Source: Acidocella sp. (GTDB taxonomy: Bacteria; Pseudomonadota; Alphaproteobacteria; Acetobacterales; Acetobacteraceae). From it: a stretch of DNA of 38,679 nt. Shown in pieces: positions 16,640 to 25,959 of this stretch. Under the pieces are notes generated by a model, which worked only from the letters and a program-made list of their open reading frames with translations, was not told the origin of the DNA and did not search any database. The DNA is taken from assembly GCA_026224875.1 (NCBI GenBank), contig JAMFRU010000079.1:1-38679 (forward strand), read 5' to 3'. Positions within the stretch are counted from its first letter, which is position 1. Every line of letters starts with the position of its first letter. The position numbers and the translations under genes are program-made.

Positions 16640-18652
16640 ATGATCATATCCGCCCCGCGCCTCTTCCTCGGTGAAACTTTTACAGGCCCCGGCGCCATCC
16701 GCATCGAGGATGGCGTGATCACGGAAATCCTGCCCGGCGAAACCCGTGGTGAAACAAGCGGCGACATCGTGCTCACCCACGGCTTCCTCTCCCCCGGCCT
16801 CATCGACATCCATAACAATGGCGCCTTCGGGGTGGATTGCGCCACCGCGACCCCCAATGATTGGGATGTATTCATCGCCGGGCTGCAGGCGCACGGCGTT
16901 ACCTCGGTCCTGCCCACCATCATCACCGCCCCACTGGCCGCCTTGCAGGAGGGCGCAAAAAACCTTGCCATCGCCATGGCCCGCCACGCCGGCATTCTCG
17001 GCCTGCACCTGGAGGGCCCTTTCCTGGCCCCGGAAAAACGCGGCGCGCACCAGCGCCACGATCTACGCCTGCCCGATACCACGGCCCTGGACGATATTCT
17101 CGCCCTGCCCGCTTTGCGCCTCATAACCCTGGCCCCAGAACTGCCCGGCGCCTTGTCCGCCATAGCGCGCCTGTGCACCGCCGGCATTCTGGTCTCGCTC
17201 GGCCATACGGCAGCGGATGCCGCCATCATGCGCGCCGCCGCCGATTCCGGGGCCAGCCTGGTCACCCATGTCTTCAACGCCCAATCCGCACTATCCCACC
17301 GTGCGCCAGGCGCGCCCGGGGTGGCATTGACGGACCCGCGCCTCTCCCCCTGCCTCATCTCCGACGGCGTACACGTAGACCCCACCCTCCTGGCGCTCGC
17401 CTTCAACGGCTGCCCCCGTGCCATCGCGGTTACAGACTCCATCCTCATCGCCGGGCTGGAACCAGGTGCCACCCGCCCCTTCGGCGGTGCCGCGGCCACC
17501 CTCGGTCCCCGCGGCGTGGGCCTGCGGCCAGACGGCACCATCGCCGGCGCCGGCATCATCCTGGATGAAGGCCTGCGCCGCCTCATCGCCGCCGGTGTGG
17601 CACCCCAAACCGCCTACGCCGCTACCACCTCCCGCCCGGCCGGCGCCCTGGGCCTGACAGATCGCGGCACCATCGCCCCCGGCATGCGCGCCGACCTCGT
17701 CTGGTGGTCGGATGATTTCCACCCCCAGCAGATCTGGACCGCCGGGCACAGCGCCCAGCCGCAAACCTCACCGCGCGGCACCGAATCCGCCCGCCCCGAG
17801 CTGGCCGATCTCGACGAGCGCCCGACCTTGGCCATCGTCAACGCCTTCCTCACCCAGGAGCAGGCCGCCCAACGCGCCCTTGCCAACGCCGCCCCCGCCC
17901 TGGCCCGCCTGGCCGATGCCGTAGCCGCCCGGCTGGCCGCAGGCGGGCGCCTCTTCTACGCCGGTGCGGGCACCTCCGGCCGCCTCGGCCTGCTCGACGC
18001 CGTGGAATGCGGCCCCACCTTCGGCATTGAAGATGGGCTGATTATCCCGCTGCTCGCCGGCGGCCAAACCGCCTTCATCAAAGCCGCCGAAGGCGCGGAA
18101 GACGACGAAGACGCCGCCATAGCAGCCCTCGACTCCCACGAGTTCAACGCCGGCGACGCGCTGGTCGGCATCGCCGCCTCCGGTACCACGCCGTTCACCT
18201 TGGCCGCCTTGCGCCATGCCGACGCGCTCGGCGGCATCACCGGCGCCATCGTCAACAACCCCGGCTCGCCCATGGCCCAAGCTGCCGACTACGCCGTGGA
18301 ACTGCTCACCGGGCCCGAAATCATCGCCGGCTCCACCCGCCTTTCGGCCGGCTCAGCGCAAAAAATCGCGCTCAACATCCTCTCCTCCACGGTGATGATC
18401 CGCCTGGGCAAAACCTACGGCCCGTACATGGTCGATATGCGCGCCAGCAACGTAAAACTCCGCCGCCGCGCCCTGAACATGCTGCAATCCATTTCCGCGG
18501 CCAGCGAAGACCACGCAATGCTTGCACTTACCGCCTGCAATATGCATGTTAAGCGTGCGGCTTTGATGCTGCTGCGTAAGCTTTCCGCACCTGAGGCGGA
18601 ACAAGCCCTCGCAGCCGCCTCAGGCTCACTTCGCCGTGCTCTGCGTTCTTAA
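16640..18652 (+). CDS. Fused NagA deacetylase - MurQ etherase
   Basis: One uninterrupted 670-residue frame. Residues 1-375 are N-acetylglucosamine-6-phosphate deacetylase: LSPGLIDIHNNG, LHLEGPF with metal ligand E125, SLGHT with H189, THVFNA with H210, and AVTDS with catalytic D266. Residues about 385-670 are N-acetylmuramic acid 6-phosphate etherase, a SIS-fold enzyme: AGAGTSGRLGLLDAVECGPT with E456, AAEGAEDDEDAA, IAASGTTPFT, and TRLSAGSAQKIALN. MurQ removes D-lactate from MurNAc-6-P to give GlcNAc-6-P, the substrate of NagA, so the fusion holds two consecutive steps of cell-wall recycling, with the later step N-terminal. All recognised catalytic residues are kept. Start ATG follows GAAGCGAG. 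No kinase or transporter gene is nearby. Confidence 0.95.
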   Translation: MIISAPRLFLGETFTGPGAIRIEDGVITEILPGETRGETSGDIVLTHGFLSPGLIDIHNNGAFGVDCATATPNDWDVFIAGLQAHGVTSVLPTIITAPLAALQEGAKNLAIAMARHAGILGLHLEGPFLAPEKRGAHQRHDLRLPDTTALDDILALPALRLITLAPELPGALSAIARLCTAGILVSLGHTAADAAIMRAAADSGASLVTHVFNAQSALSHRAPGAPGVALTDPRLSPCLISDGVHVDPTLLALAFNGCPRAIAVTDSILIAGLEPGATRPFGGAAATLGPRGVGLRPDGTIAGAGIILDEGLRRLIAAGVAPQTAYAATTSRPAGALGLTDRGTIAPGMRADLVWWSDDFHPQQIWTAGHSAQPQTSPRGTESARPELADLDERPTLAIVNAFLTQEQAAQRALANAAPALARLADAVAARLAAGGRLFYAGAGTSGRLGLLDAVECGPTFGIEDGLIIPLLAGGQTAFIKAAEGAEDDEDAAIAALDSHEFNAGDALVGIAASGTTPFTLAALRHADALGGITGAIVNNPGSPMAQAADYAVELLTGPEIIAGSTRLSAGSAQKIALNILSSTVMIRLGKTYGPYMVDMRASNVKLRRRALNMLQSISAASEDHAMLALTACNMHVKRAALMLLRKLSAPEAEQALAAASGSLRRALRS

Positions 18653-18740
18653 AAAAGCGCGCAATTAGGGCTGGCGGGGAACTTCGAATGGGTAAAGGGT
18701 GGAACGACGATTTTCTTGGGCCAAGAATTAAGGAATTACG

Positions 18741-19268
18741 GTGTCTGGCAAGTCTGACAAAATCGTCAGTTATGCGCGGCGGCTCGATGATTTCATCATC
18801 GACCGGCTGCTTCAGCCCGGCATCAACCGCGCCGATTGGTACTTCGGCCTAAACCTGCACGCCCTCGCCCGCGCCTGCACCGCTTTGGGTGCGGGCATCG
18901 GCCTCATCTGGGTGCATAAATACGACACCCCATTCACATCCGATTTCTGGCAGGACGTCCTCTGCCTCGCCATCATGGCGGCCGCCGCTTTCCTGCAAAT
19001 CCGCGCGCACGAAGGCCAGGCCCCGCGCCGCCCGGCTCTTGCTCCCGCCGTGCGCCTCACCGGCCTGCTCTGGCGCAGCCTGTGGCTGGCAGACCTCGCA
19101 CTCTTCCCCACACAATGGCCCGTCGAACAACACGGCGAACTGCTCGGCAACCTCATCTGGACCGTGCTGCTGGTGCTCCCCTACTGGATCATCTGCTGCC
19201 GCACCGCCCCGCCGCCGGAACGCCGCCACGCCGGCGTGTTACGCTTCGCAACCATTCCGGTGCGCTGA
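18741..19268 (+). CDS. Hypothetical membrane protein
   Basis: 175 residues from GTG 18741, chosen because AAGGA lies about 6 bases upstream. An amphipathic start (RRLDDFIIDRLLQPGINRADW) is followed by about three hydrophobic segments: around residues 45-60, 72-90 and 135-152. A short HEGQAPRRP stretch sits between the second and third. I recognise no family and see no catalytic motif. It follows nagA-murQ by 88 bases on the same strand and may be co-transcribed or independent. Confidence 0.65.
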   Translation: MSGKSDKIVSYARRLDDFIIDRLLQPGINRADWYFGLNLHALARACTALGAGIGLIWVHKYDTPFTSDFWQDVLCLAIMAAAAFLQIRAHEGQAPRRPALAPAVRLTGLLWRSLWLADLALFPTQWPVEQHGELLGNLIWTVLLVLPYWIICCRTAPPPERRHAGVLRFATIPVR

Positions 19269-19318
19269 CGAATCGGTAAAACTGTGGTTATCTTAAGCCA
19301 AACCACAGCGGAGCGTCT

Positions 19319-19759
19319 CTATGCCGGGGTCGCGGGCGATTGCTTCGCCATGATCGCGCCATGTATCTCTGCCGTCAGGTTGTTATTAAGCTCGATCAAT
19401 TGATGCACTTCAGCTTGAATCTTCAAGAGTGCTTCAGCATCATTGTAGGTTTGAAGCGCTTGTTTATCCGAAGCCGCGGCAGCTACCTTTTGACCAACCA
19501 TGATCACCGACAATAACACAAGCTGTAAGAATGTCTGGGCAACCCATGCGATGAGTGTTGCCACACCGCCCTTGATCGCTTCGGGTAAACTGACCAAAGC
19601 GATTGCGGCAAAGACATACGCGCACCACATAGTACCGACGGTACCGGTGATGAACACGGCAATGCGCCCGTTGAGCCCCACATGTTCATTACCGGTCACA
19701 TGAGGCCCATGGCTCTCGCGTTCCTTAAGCCGTAAATGGAGGAAATGTCTCGCATCCAT
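19319..19759 (-). CDS. Small two-helix membrane protein, DUF1003-like
   Basis: 146 residues from ATG 19759, preferred because AAGGA lies about 10 bases upstream; a TTG at 19822 would add 21 residues without a clear ribosome site. LNGRIAVFITGTVGTMWCAYVF opens the first hydrophobic hairpin. LIAWVAQTFLQLVLLSVIMVGQ forms the second helix with the Gln-rich end typical of DUF1003-related membrane proteins. A soluble helical tail follows (KVAAAASDKQALQTYNDAEALLKIQ, probably coiled). GC content is lower than in its neighbours. The function is unknown. It is on the same strand as, and downstream of, malate synthase G, about 160 bases away. Confidence 0.7.
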   Translation of the reverse strand: MDARHFLHLRLKERESHGPHVTGNEHVGLNGRIAVFITGTVGTMWCAYVFAAIALVSLPEAIKGGVATLIAWVAQTFLQLVLLSVIMVGQKVAAAASDKQALQTYNDAEALLKIQAEVHQLIELNNNLTAEIHGAIMAKQSPATPA

Positions 19760-19921
19760 CGCTTCGATATCCTTAGAGATTGCAGGAGCGTGTTCTGCCC
19801 GGTGTCCTGAAACGTTACTCAATGCCGTATTTTTTGGGGTTTGGCCATCTTATGTGGTGCCCAAAATTTCGAGACTGGCACTAACCGGCCTGCAGCCGTG
19901 ACCCCGGCGGACTTGCCGCTC

Positions 19922-22078
19922 TCAGCCCGCCGCTTTGGCCTCGCGGCGGCGGCGGGTTAATACAAACTCCGTATAGCCGTTGGGCTGGGCGCGGCCCTCG
20001 AAGACCAGTTCGCATGCACCTTTGAAGGCTGGGCCGTCGTATGCGGGCGCCATGGGTTTGTAGGCGGGGTCGCCTTCGTTCTGGCGGTCCACCACTATGG
20101 CCATGCGTTTGAGGGTTTCCAACACTTGTTTTTCTGTCACCACGCCGTGGTGCAGCCAGTTGGCGATGTGCTGGGAGGAGATGCGCAAGGTGGCGCGGTC
20201 TTCCATCAGCCCAACGTCGTGGATATCGGGCACTTTCGAACAGCCGACACCTTGGTCTACCCAGCGGACCACGTAGCCAAGCAGGCCTTGGGCGTTGTTA
20301 TCGAGTTCCTGCTGGATTTCCTCAGGCTTCCAGTTGATGCCGCCGGCCAGTGGAATGGTCAGCAGGTCGGAGAGTTTCGCGGGCTTGCGCGATTTCAGCT
20401 CATCCTGCCGCGCGGTTACATCCACCTGGTGATAATGCATCACATGCAGCGTGGCGGCGGTGGGCGAGGGCACCCAGGCGGTGTTGGCACCTGCGCGCGG
20501 ATGGGCGATTTTCTGCTCCATCATCGCCGCCATCTGGTCCGGTGCGGCCCACATGCCCTTGCCGATTTGCGCCTTGCCTTGCAGCCCGCATTCCAGCCCG
20601 AAATCCACGTTCCGGTCCTCATACGACTTTATCCAGGGCTGGGCTTTAATGTCGTTCTTGCGCAGGAACGCGCCTGCCTCGAAGGAGGTATGAATCTCAT
20701 CCCCGGTGCGGTCGAGGAAGCCGGTATTGATGAACACCACCCGGCTCTTGGCAGCCGCGATACAGGCTTTGAGGTTGGCCGAAGTCCGCCGCTCCTCATC
20801 CATAATCCCCATTTTCAACGTATTCGGCGCCAGCCCCAGCAGATGCTCCACAGCGCCAAACAGCGCATTGGCATTCGCCACCTCTTCCGGCCCATGCAGC
20901 TTGGGCTTCACGATATACACCGAGCCCGCCCGCGAGTTCCGCCGCGCCTCCAGATCATGCATCGCGATCAGCGAGGTGAGCACCGCATCGATCACCGTCT
21001 CGGGCAGGAAATTGCCCGCATCATCGGTAATCGCATCTGTCAGCATATGGTGGCCGACATTGCGCACCAGCAGCAGCGAACGCCCGTGCAGGATCAGCAC
21101 GGAGCCATCCGGCGCGCTGTATACCCGGTCCGGGTTCAGCGCGCGCTCGATGATCTTGCCCGCCTTCTCCACCGGTGCGGTCAGCGTGCCCCGCATCAGC
21201 CCCAGCCAGTTGCGGTACACCTCGACCTTATCCTCGGCATCCACCGCGGCCACCGAATCCTCGCAATCCATAATCGTGCTGATCGCAGATTCCAGCACGA
21301 TATCGGCCACACCCGCTTTATCGGTTTTGCCGATTTTGCTCTCGGGATCGATAATAATATCCGCATGCAGATTATGGTTCTTCAGCAGCACGCTCTTCAG
21401 CGCTGTCGCCTTGCCGGTATAACCCACAAACTGCGCGCCGTTCTTCAAGCCGACTTCCCCGGATTCAAGCACCACGGCGAGATGCCCATTCTGCACCTTA
21501 TACGCCTTGGCATCGGCATGGCTGCCATTGGCCAGCGGGAAATTCGCATCGAGAAACGCCCGCCCGCGCGCAATCACCGCCGCCGCGCGGGCCATGTTGA
21601 ACCCCTTACCGCGCGCGATTTCGCCCTCATCGGGCACCACATCGGTACCGTACAGCGCATCGTACAGGCTGCCCCAGCGGGCATTGGCGGCATTCAGCGC
21701 GTAACGGGCATTGGCCACCGGCACCACCAGCTGCGGCCCGGCGATATGCGCGATCTCGTCATCGACACGGCTGGTATCCACCGCAAACGCTTCCGGCTCG
21801 GGCTGCAAATACCCAATCCCGCGCAAAAACGCCTCATAGGCCACTTCATCCACCGGCCCTTTATGCGCGATGTGCCAGGCATCGATCTCGGCCTGCAGCT
21901 CATCCCGATGGGTCAGCAATGCGGAATTGCTCACGCTGTATTTCTGCAAAAGTGCCGCGAACCCTTCCCAGAACTTCGTCTCATCAAGCCCGGTGCCGGG
22001 CAACGCCTCGTCATTTACGAAATCGTAAAGCACGCCGGCAACGCTGAAGCCGTGCAGGGGAATACGGGTGGAGGGCAT
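19922..22078 (-). CDS. glcB: Malate synthase G
   Basis: 718 residues, the usual length of the monomeric G isoform (about 720) and longer than isoform A. It condenses glyoxylate with acetyl-CoA to give malate. Diagnostic stretches include [58 protein letters not shown] and [19 protein letters not shown], which contains the catalytic-base aspartate region. TAGGAG is placed 5 bases before the ATG. A terminator-like hairpin separates it from the upstream glycosyltransferase gene, so it is probably transcribed on its own. It serves growth on glycolate/glyoxylate or acetate; no isocitrate lyase or glycolate oxidase gene is in the window. Confidence 0.98.
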   Translation of the reverse strand: MPSTRIPLHGFSVAGVLYDFVNDEALPGTGLDETKFWEGFAALLQKYSVSNSALLTHRDELQAEIDAWHIAHKGPVDEVAYEAFLRGIGYLQPEPEAFAVDTSRVDDEIAHIAGPQLVVPVANARYALNAANARWGSLYDALYGTDVVPDEGEIARGKGFNMARAAAVIARGRAFLDANFPLANGSHADAKAYKVQNGHLAVVLESGEVGLKNGAQFVGYTGKATALKSVLLKNHNLHADIIIDPESKIGKTDKAGVADIVLESAISTIMDCEDSVAAVDAEDKVEVYRNWLGLMRGTLTAPVEKAGKIIERALNPDRVYSAPDGSVLILHGRSLLLVRNVGHHMLTDAITDDAGNFLPETVIDAVLTSLIAMHDLEARRNSRAGSVYIVKPKLHGPEEVANANALFGAVEHLLGLAPNTLKMGIMDEERRTSANLKACIAAAKSRVVFINTGFLDRTGDEIHTSFEAGAFLRKNDIKAQPWIKSYEDRNVDFGLECGLQGKAQIGKGMWAAPDQMAAMMEQKIAHPRAGANTAWVPSPTAATLHVMHYHQVDVTARQDELKSRKPAKLSDLLTIPLAGGINWKPEEIQQELDNNAQGLLGYVVRWVDQGVGCSKVPDIHDVGLMEDRATLRISSQHIANWLHHGVVTEKQVLETLKRMAIVVDRQNEGDPAYKPMAPAYDGPAFKGACELVFEGRAQPNGYTEFVLTRRRREAKAAG

Positions 22079-22150
22079 GCGGAACTCCTATCGGCGAAAA
22101 CTGTTGGTTCGGTGATGCCGCAAAGCAGCATGCAAAGGCAAGGCTCGTGG

Positions 22151-22168
22151 AAAAAGCAGCCGCTTTTT
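22151..22168 (-). terminator. Bidirectional-looking hairpin before glcB
   Basis: AAAAAGC (22151-22157) pairs with GCTTTTT (22162-22168) around a four-base loop, giving a T-run on both strands. It is 34 bases past the stop of the large glycosyltransferase gene and probably ends that transcript. Confidence 0.65.
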
Positions 22169-22202
22169 TGTAAAAAACCGGCACCAAAAAACTTTTAGTA
22201 AT

Positions 22203-25200
22203 TTAGAAATGCCCGAACACCTCAACCTGGTTCAGATGCAGAAAATCTCGCCCCAGCAGCGTCACCCGCACATAGCGCGCCCAGGCCGTGCCCGGGCCGG
22301 CCCACACCACCGGTGCCTCCACCGCCTGCCCGTCGCGTTTTTCGAGCACATCCACCCAACTGTCACCATCAATGGACACACGCAGCGCAAAATCCCGGAA
22401 CCGGCCACGCATGCCGTCGGTCGTGTTGATCACATGGATCTCGGTAATCGTGGCAATCGCGCCCAGATCCACCTGCCACCACGGATCATCCTCCATATCC
22501 GTATGGAAATGCCGCGCCCCATCCAGCACACCGTTCACCCCGCCGGCCGCATCCGCTTCCAGCGTGGCGGCGAACGAGTGCCGGCAATGCGAGCTTTGCA
22601 TCGCCTTTTTACCGCGGCTGATGTTATCGGCCCGGGTCGGGGTAACATCCCACGCCTCTAACCCGGTGCCCAGAACCGCGGCCCGCGCGCGCACGCTTTG
22701 CCAGAACCCGGCCAATCGCAAATCCTCAACCGCATTCACCTTTGCCAGCAACCCGGCAAACCCCGGCCCTTCGGCAACTTTCTTCCATATGCCCTGGCCG
22801 CTGAAATCGCCCTTCAGCCCGCGCGCGCTGCGCTCCGCATAGGCCTGTTCCGAACGAAAGCCGTAATGATGGATCACCGCCGTATCCAATAATTTGTCCC
22901 GGCGCGCCGGCTCGTTAACGAAGATTGCCGGCCGCGATGGAAAATCTTGGTAATAATCCAGCATCTGCTCGCCCAGCACATTTGCCGCTATCACCGCGCG
23001 GGGCAGCTTGGTGCCGATCTCGTGCCAGAACCCATGCGCCATACCGCGCAAGGTAAAGTCGATCTCCCCGACTACGGACGCGCGCGCGACGAATTTGGTA
23101 TAAGGGTGAATTTCCACCTCTCGCCGGGTGAAATTTTCCAGCACATTCCCCCCGGGCGGGGTTTTATGCCCATTGGGGCCAAAAAACACCCAGTTGAACA
23201 TCACGCATTCCACCTCGGGGCGGAAACGGCGCATGAAGCCGGCAATATCCATCCCCGGCGGCAGCCGCAAAAACTCGTCTATATCGAAAAACGCCACCCA
23301 TTCGGTCTCGGCCAGGCCGTGCCCCGCGAAATGCACATACATCTCATACTGCTGGCCTTGGTGTGCGTGGTGGCGGAAGGTAACGAACGGCGCCGCCCCC
23401 TGGGTGAAGGGCAGCACGCGCTCGTACAGCGCTCCGGGGTCGTCATCGTTGCAATACAGATAAATATGCTCGAACCCGAGCTCACGGTAGTAGCTGAGCC
23501 ATTCGACGATATACGGCGTCTCCCAGCGGGCGCAGGCGCAGATGGCGAAGCGGTACCGGGGCGGGGTCATCAGCGCGCGCAGCGCGTGCGCCCGGACGGC
23601 GAGCCGCGTATCCTCGACCTCATTTCGGTCATAAGCGGCAAAATCCTCAGGCGCCCGGCTGGTGTCCGGATAGCCGCGCGCCAGCTTCTCCCGCCAATGC
23701 GCGGCGGAGCGGGTGAAATAATGATTAAGCGCTCCGCCCGCATAGTCAGGGTCATGCGCGATCAGCCCCCCCTGCACATGGTCCCAGGCGATAGGCCTGC
23801 CGATGAGGTCCACATAACCGCCGCGCATCGCAAACACATGCGGGTTGGTGACCGCTTCCATCAGCGCCGGGCGGACAATCGATTTCACATGCCGGTTGGG
23901 CGGGAAATCCGCCCCGGCGCGCCGGGTAAAGGACTCGATCACCAGCCCGTCGGGCTTTTCCGCATGCCCGTTAGAGCCGAACATCGCCCAGGGCACCGCT
24001 ACGGCCGCCTCTGGCCGCTGCGCCAGCAGGGTTTTCAGGTTCAGCCCCTCATCCAGCCGCAAAAACTCGTCCGTGTCGAAAAACGCGAGCCATTCAAACT
24101 CAGCCGCCACCGCACGGGCAATCTGCTCATAGCCGCGCAGCTGGTAATCGGCGCCGCGATAGGCGTAGTCGAACACCCGCACATCGAGCCGGGGCGCCAT
24201 AGCCCGGGCAATCGCGGCGGTGCCGTCGGTCGAGGCATTATCGAGCAGGAACACGGTGTCGAACCCGGCGTAGAACTGCCAGGCCAGCCATTCGGCGATA
24301 TGCGCCTCCTCATTGCGGACGATGCCGACACAGCCAATTCTGCCGGTGACCTTATCGGCGCGCTCTGCTGCTGACTCTACCCTGGTGGATTGAGCCGCCA
24401 CCGCGGTCAACCCGGAAGCCGAGCTCGAAACGGCCCCATGCTGCGGAGCCCCACGCTTCGGAACAGCTGCAAACACCTCCAGCCGCCGCAAAAAATCCTC
24501 GGCCAACCGTACCGGGTCCACCATCTCGAAGTTATTTAAAAAACCTTGCCCGCCATGGGCCGGCTTGGTCTCCGGATCGTACACAAACACCGCCTCATTA
24601 CCGTTGGCCCGGTCAATGAGTAGCTGGTTCGACCACACTGTCCGCTCGTAATTAAGCACCAGCATGCGGCAGGCGGGGGTAAACAGGCTGGTGTGGAAAG
24701 CCGAGCCGATAAGCCCGCTGATCACCCGATTGTTGCGGAACAACCCAACCTGCTCGGCAAAACTTAGCGTCTCCGGCACGATGATTTTGACCCCGGCCCG
24801 CGCCAGCACCTCAGTAAACCGCGCCTCATTCACAAAATGCGAGATGCCGGCGCTTACATTCTGCTTGGTCAGATATACCGGCACATCGCTCATTGGCCCC
24901 AGCGGACCAGGGCAAAGCCCATCGCCAATCTCATTGAGCTTTCGCGCGAAGGCCTTGTAGACGAAACCCAGCTCTTCGATCGCCGGGGACGGCACGATCA
25001 CCTGGCCGAGCCGCACCGGCTCGTCGAATTTGACGAAATTTTCTAGCCCCAGCCCGCAAGCCTGGAAAATCGCGGCGGCAAAGGGCAGCGCGAACAGGCG
25101 CTCGACCGGCTCGAAATCATGGTACAGGATTTTGACGCCGCTCAGCCCCTGCGCCGGCCACGCCCATAACCGGCACAGCGTGTCGAGCAGAAAATGCCCG

Positions 25201-25496
25201 TAATGCGGGGTGTATCGCCCGAGATAAAAGAACGGCCCCGGTTGCAACGGCAGACCCGCCAGGCGCTGCGGGGTGTAGGGCACGGGGCCTGCCCGCTCGC
25301 GGGTGGGGCCGCGAAACCGCCCCGCCGCCTCCAGCAGCAGCCCATTGCCATCGTACAGCCCATGCGTGCGCACACTCCGCGCATCCTCGCCGGGGAAGAC
25401 GGGCATGTACAGAATGTCGTCAAAAACCCCGCAAACCGGGTCCGGCTCGTACAGCGTGGTCTTGCCGTGGATCCTGTCGCATTCCAGCAGGGCCAT
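22203..25496 (-). CDS. Multidomain glycosyltransferase: GT61-like, two GT-A domains, discoidin
   Basis: 1097 residues in one frame. Residues 1-345 resemble GT61/DUF563 enzymes (FYLGRYTPHYGHFLLDTL, then VISGLIGSAFHTSLF). A low-complexity linker (345-385) leads to a GT-A domain at 386-610 (CVGIVRNEEAHIAEWL; DTDE at 474-477; WAMFGSNGH). A second, related GT-A domain spans 648-885 (CACARWETPYIVEWL; DIDE at 738-741; WVFFGPNGH). Both fit Glyco_tranf_2_4/GT92-like sequences. Residues about 955-1097 are an F5/8 type C (discoidin) carbohydrate-binding fold (WWQVDLGAIATITEIHVIN ... ARYVRVTLLG). There is no signal peptide or membrane helix, so it is probably cytoplasmic and builds a surface polysaccharide. 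AGGGG lies upstream of the ATG. It is divergent from rne. Confidence 0.9.
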   Translation of the reverse strand: MALLECDRIHGKTTLYEPDPVCGVFDDILYMPVFPGEDARSVRTHGLYDGNGLLLEAAGRFRGPTRERAGPVPYTPQRLAGLPLQPGPFFYLGRYTPHYGHFLLDTLCRLWAWPAQGLSGVKILYHDFEPVERLFALPFAAAIFQACGLGLENFVKFDEPVRLGQVIVPSPAIEELGFVYKAFARKLNEIGDGLCPGPLGPMSDVPVYLTKQNVSAGISHFVNEARFTEVLARAGVKIIVPETLSFAEQVGLFRNNRVISGLIGSAFHTSLFTPACRMLVLNYERTVWSNQLLIDRANGNEAVFVYDPETKPAHGGQGFLNNFEMVDPVRLAEDFLRRLEVFAAVPKRGAPQHGAVSSSASGLTAVAAQSTRVESAAERADKVTGRIGCVGIVRNEEAHIAEWLAWQFYAGFDTVFLLDNASTDGTAAIARAMAPRLDVRVFDYAYRGADYQLRGYEQIARAVAAEFEWLAFFDTDEFLRLDEGLNLKTLLAQRPEAAVAVPWAMFGSNGHAEKPDGLVIESFTRRAGADFPPNRHVKSIVRPALMEAVTNPHVFAMRGGYVDLIGRPIAWDHVQGGLIAHDPDYAGGALNHYFTRSAAHWREKLARGYPDTSRAPEDFAAYDRNEVEDTRLAVRAHALRALMTPPRYRFAICACARWETPYIVEWLSYYRELGFEHIYLYCNDDDPGALYERVLPFTQGAAPFVTFRHHAHQGQQYEMYVHFAGHGLAETEWVAFFDIDEFLRLPPGMDIAGFMRRFRPEVECVMFNWVFFGPNGHKTPPGGNVLENFTRREVEIHPYTKFVARASVVGEIDFTLRGMAHGFWHEIGTKLPRAVIAANVLGEQMLDYYQDFPSRPAIFVNEPARRDKLLDTAVIHHYGFRSEQAYAERSARGLKGDFSGQGIWKKVAEGPGFAGLLAKVNAVEDLRLAGFWQSVRARAAVLGTGLEAWDVTPTRADNISRGKKAMQSSHCRHSFAATLEADAAGGVNGVLDGARHFHTDMEDDPWWQVDLGAIATITEIHVINTTDGMRGRFRDFALRVSIDGDSWVDVLEKRDGQAVEAPVVWAGPGTAWARYVRVTLLGRDFLHLNQVEVFGHF

Positions 25497-25959
25497 GGCG
25501 CTGCGTTTCCCCTAAACGATTAAAATTGCGTCGAAAAACCAGCGGGCATGCCGCGCGCCAACTCTGGCCTGAAACCTTGGAGCGAACAACCCATATGCGG
25601 CAGCCACTTGCGGGAACACGGGTTTTGGGTCATCTACTGTCATAGCTGCCTCGATATTGGCGGAGACCAGCCTTATGCGGCCGGTTCCACAGCCTGTTTC
25701 AAGCGGGCAGCACGAGTAGAAGACCAAAACTGCAAATCTGCGACCAAAAATGCAGCACAACCATCACGGCCGGGGTTCGCCCGGCAAGTTTAAGGACCGA
25801 TGACCGCTTTGCCTGCCAGAGCTTCCGATTTTGACCTGGTTAAGGCGCGCCGCGGTTCCGTCTCCCTGTTTTCATCACTTTTTCGCGCCGCCCCGGCTTC
25901 AAACCCCGCTCTGAGCATCCATGTTCGGGCCCCGGTTCTGCGCGCGCACCGGAGTTTTT
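25497..25959. other. Divergent intergenic region and rne leader
   Basis: About 460 bases without a supported gene. It must hold the promoters of the glycosyltransferase (minus) and rne (plus). A GC hairpin (GCCGGGG-TTCG-CCCGGC, about 25770-25786) lies in the presumed rne 5' leader. A long leader is known to mediate RNase E autoregulation in enterobacteria; whether that holds here is inference. Small open frames here overlap the rne start or lack protein-like composition. Confidence 0.45.

Noticed and set aside
20126-22198. Long plus-strand open frame (690 codons) over glcB
   Set aside because: It is the mirror of the malate synthase gene. Its His/Arg/Pro-rich composition has no family character and malate synthase G explains the region.
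22947-24374. 475-codon plus-strand frame over the glycosyltransferase gene
   Set aside because: Antisense shadow of a high-GC gene; no motifs and no ribosome site.
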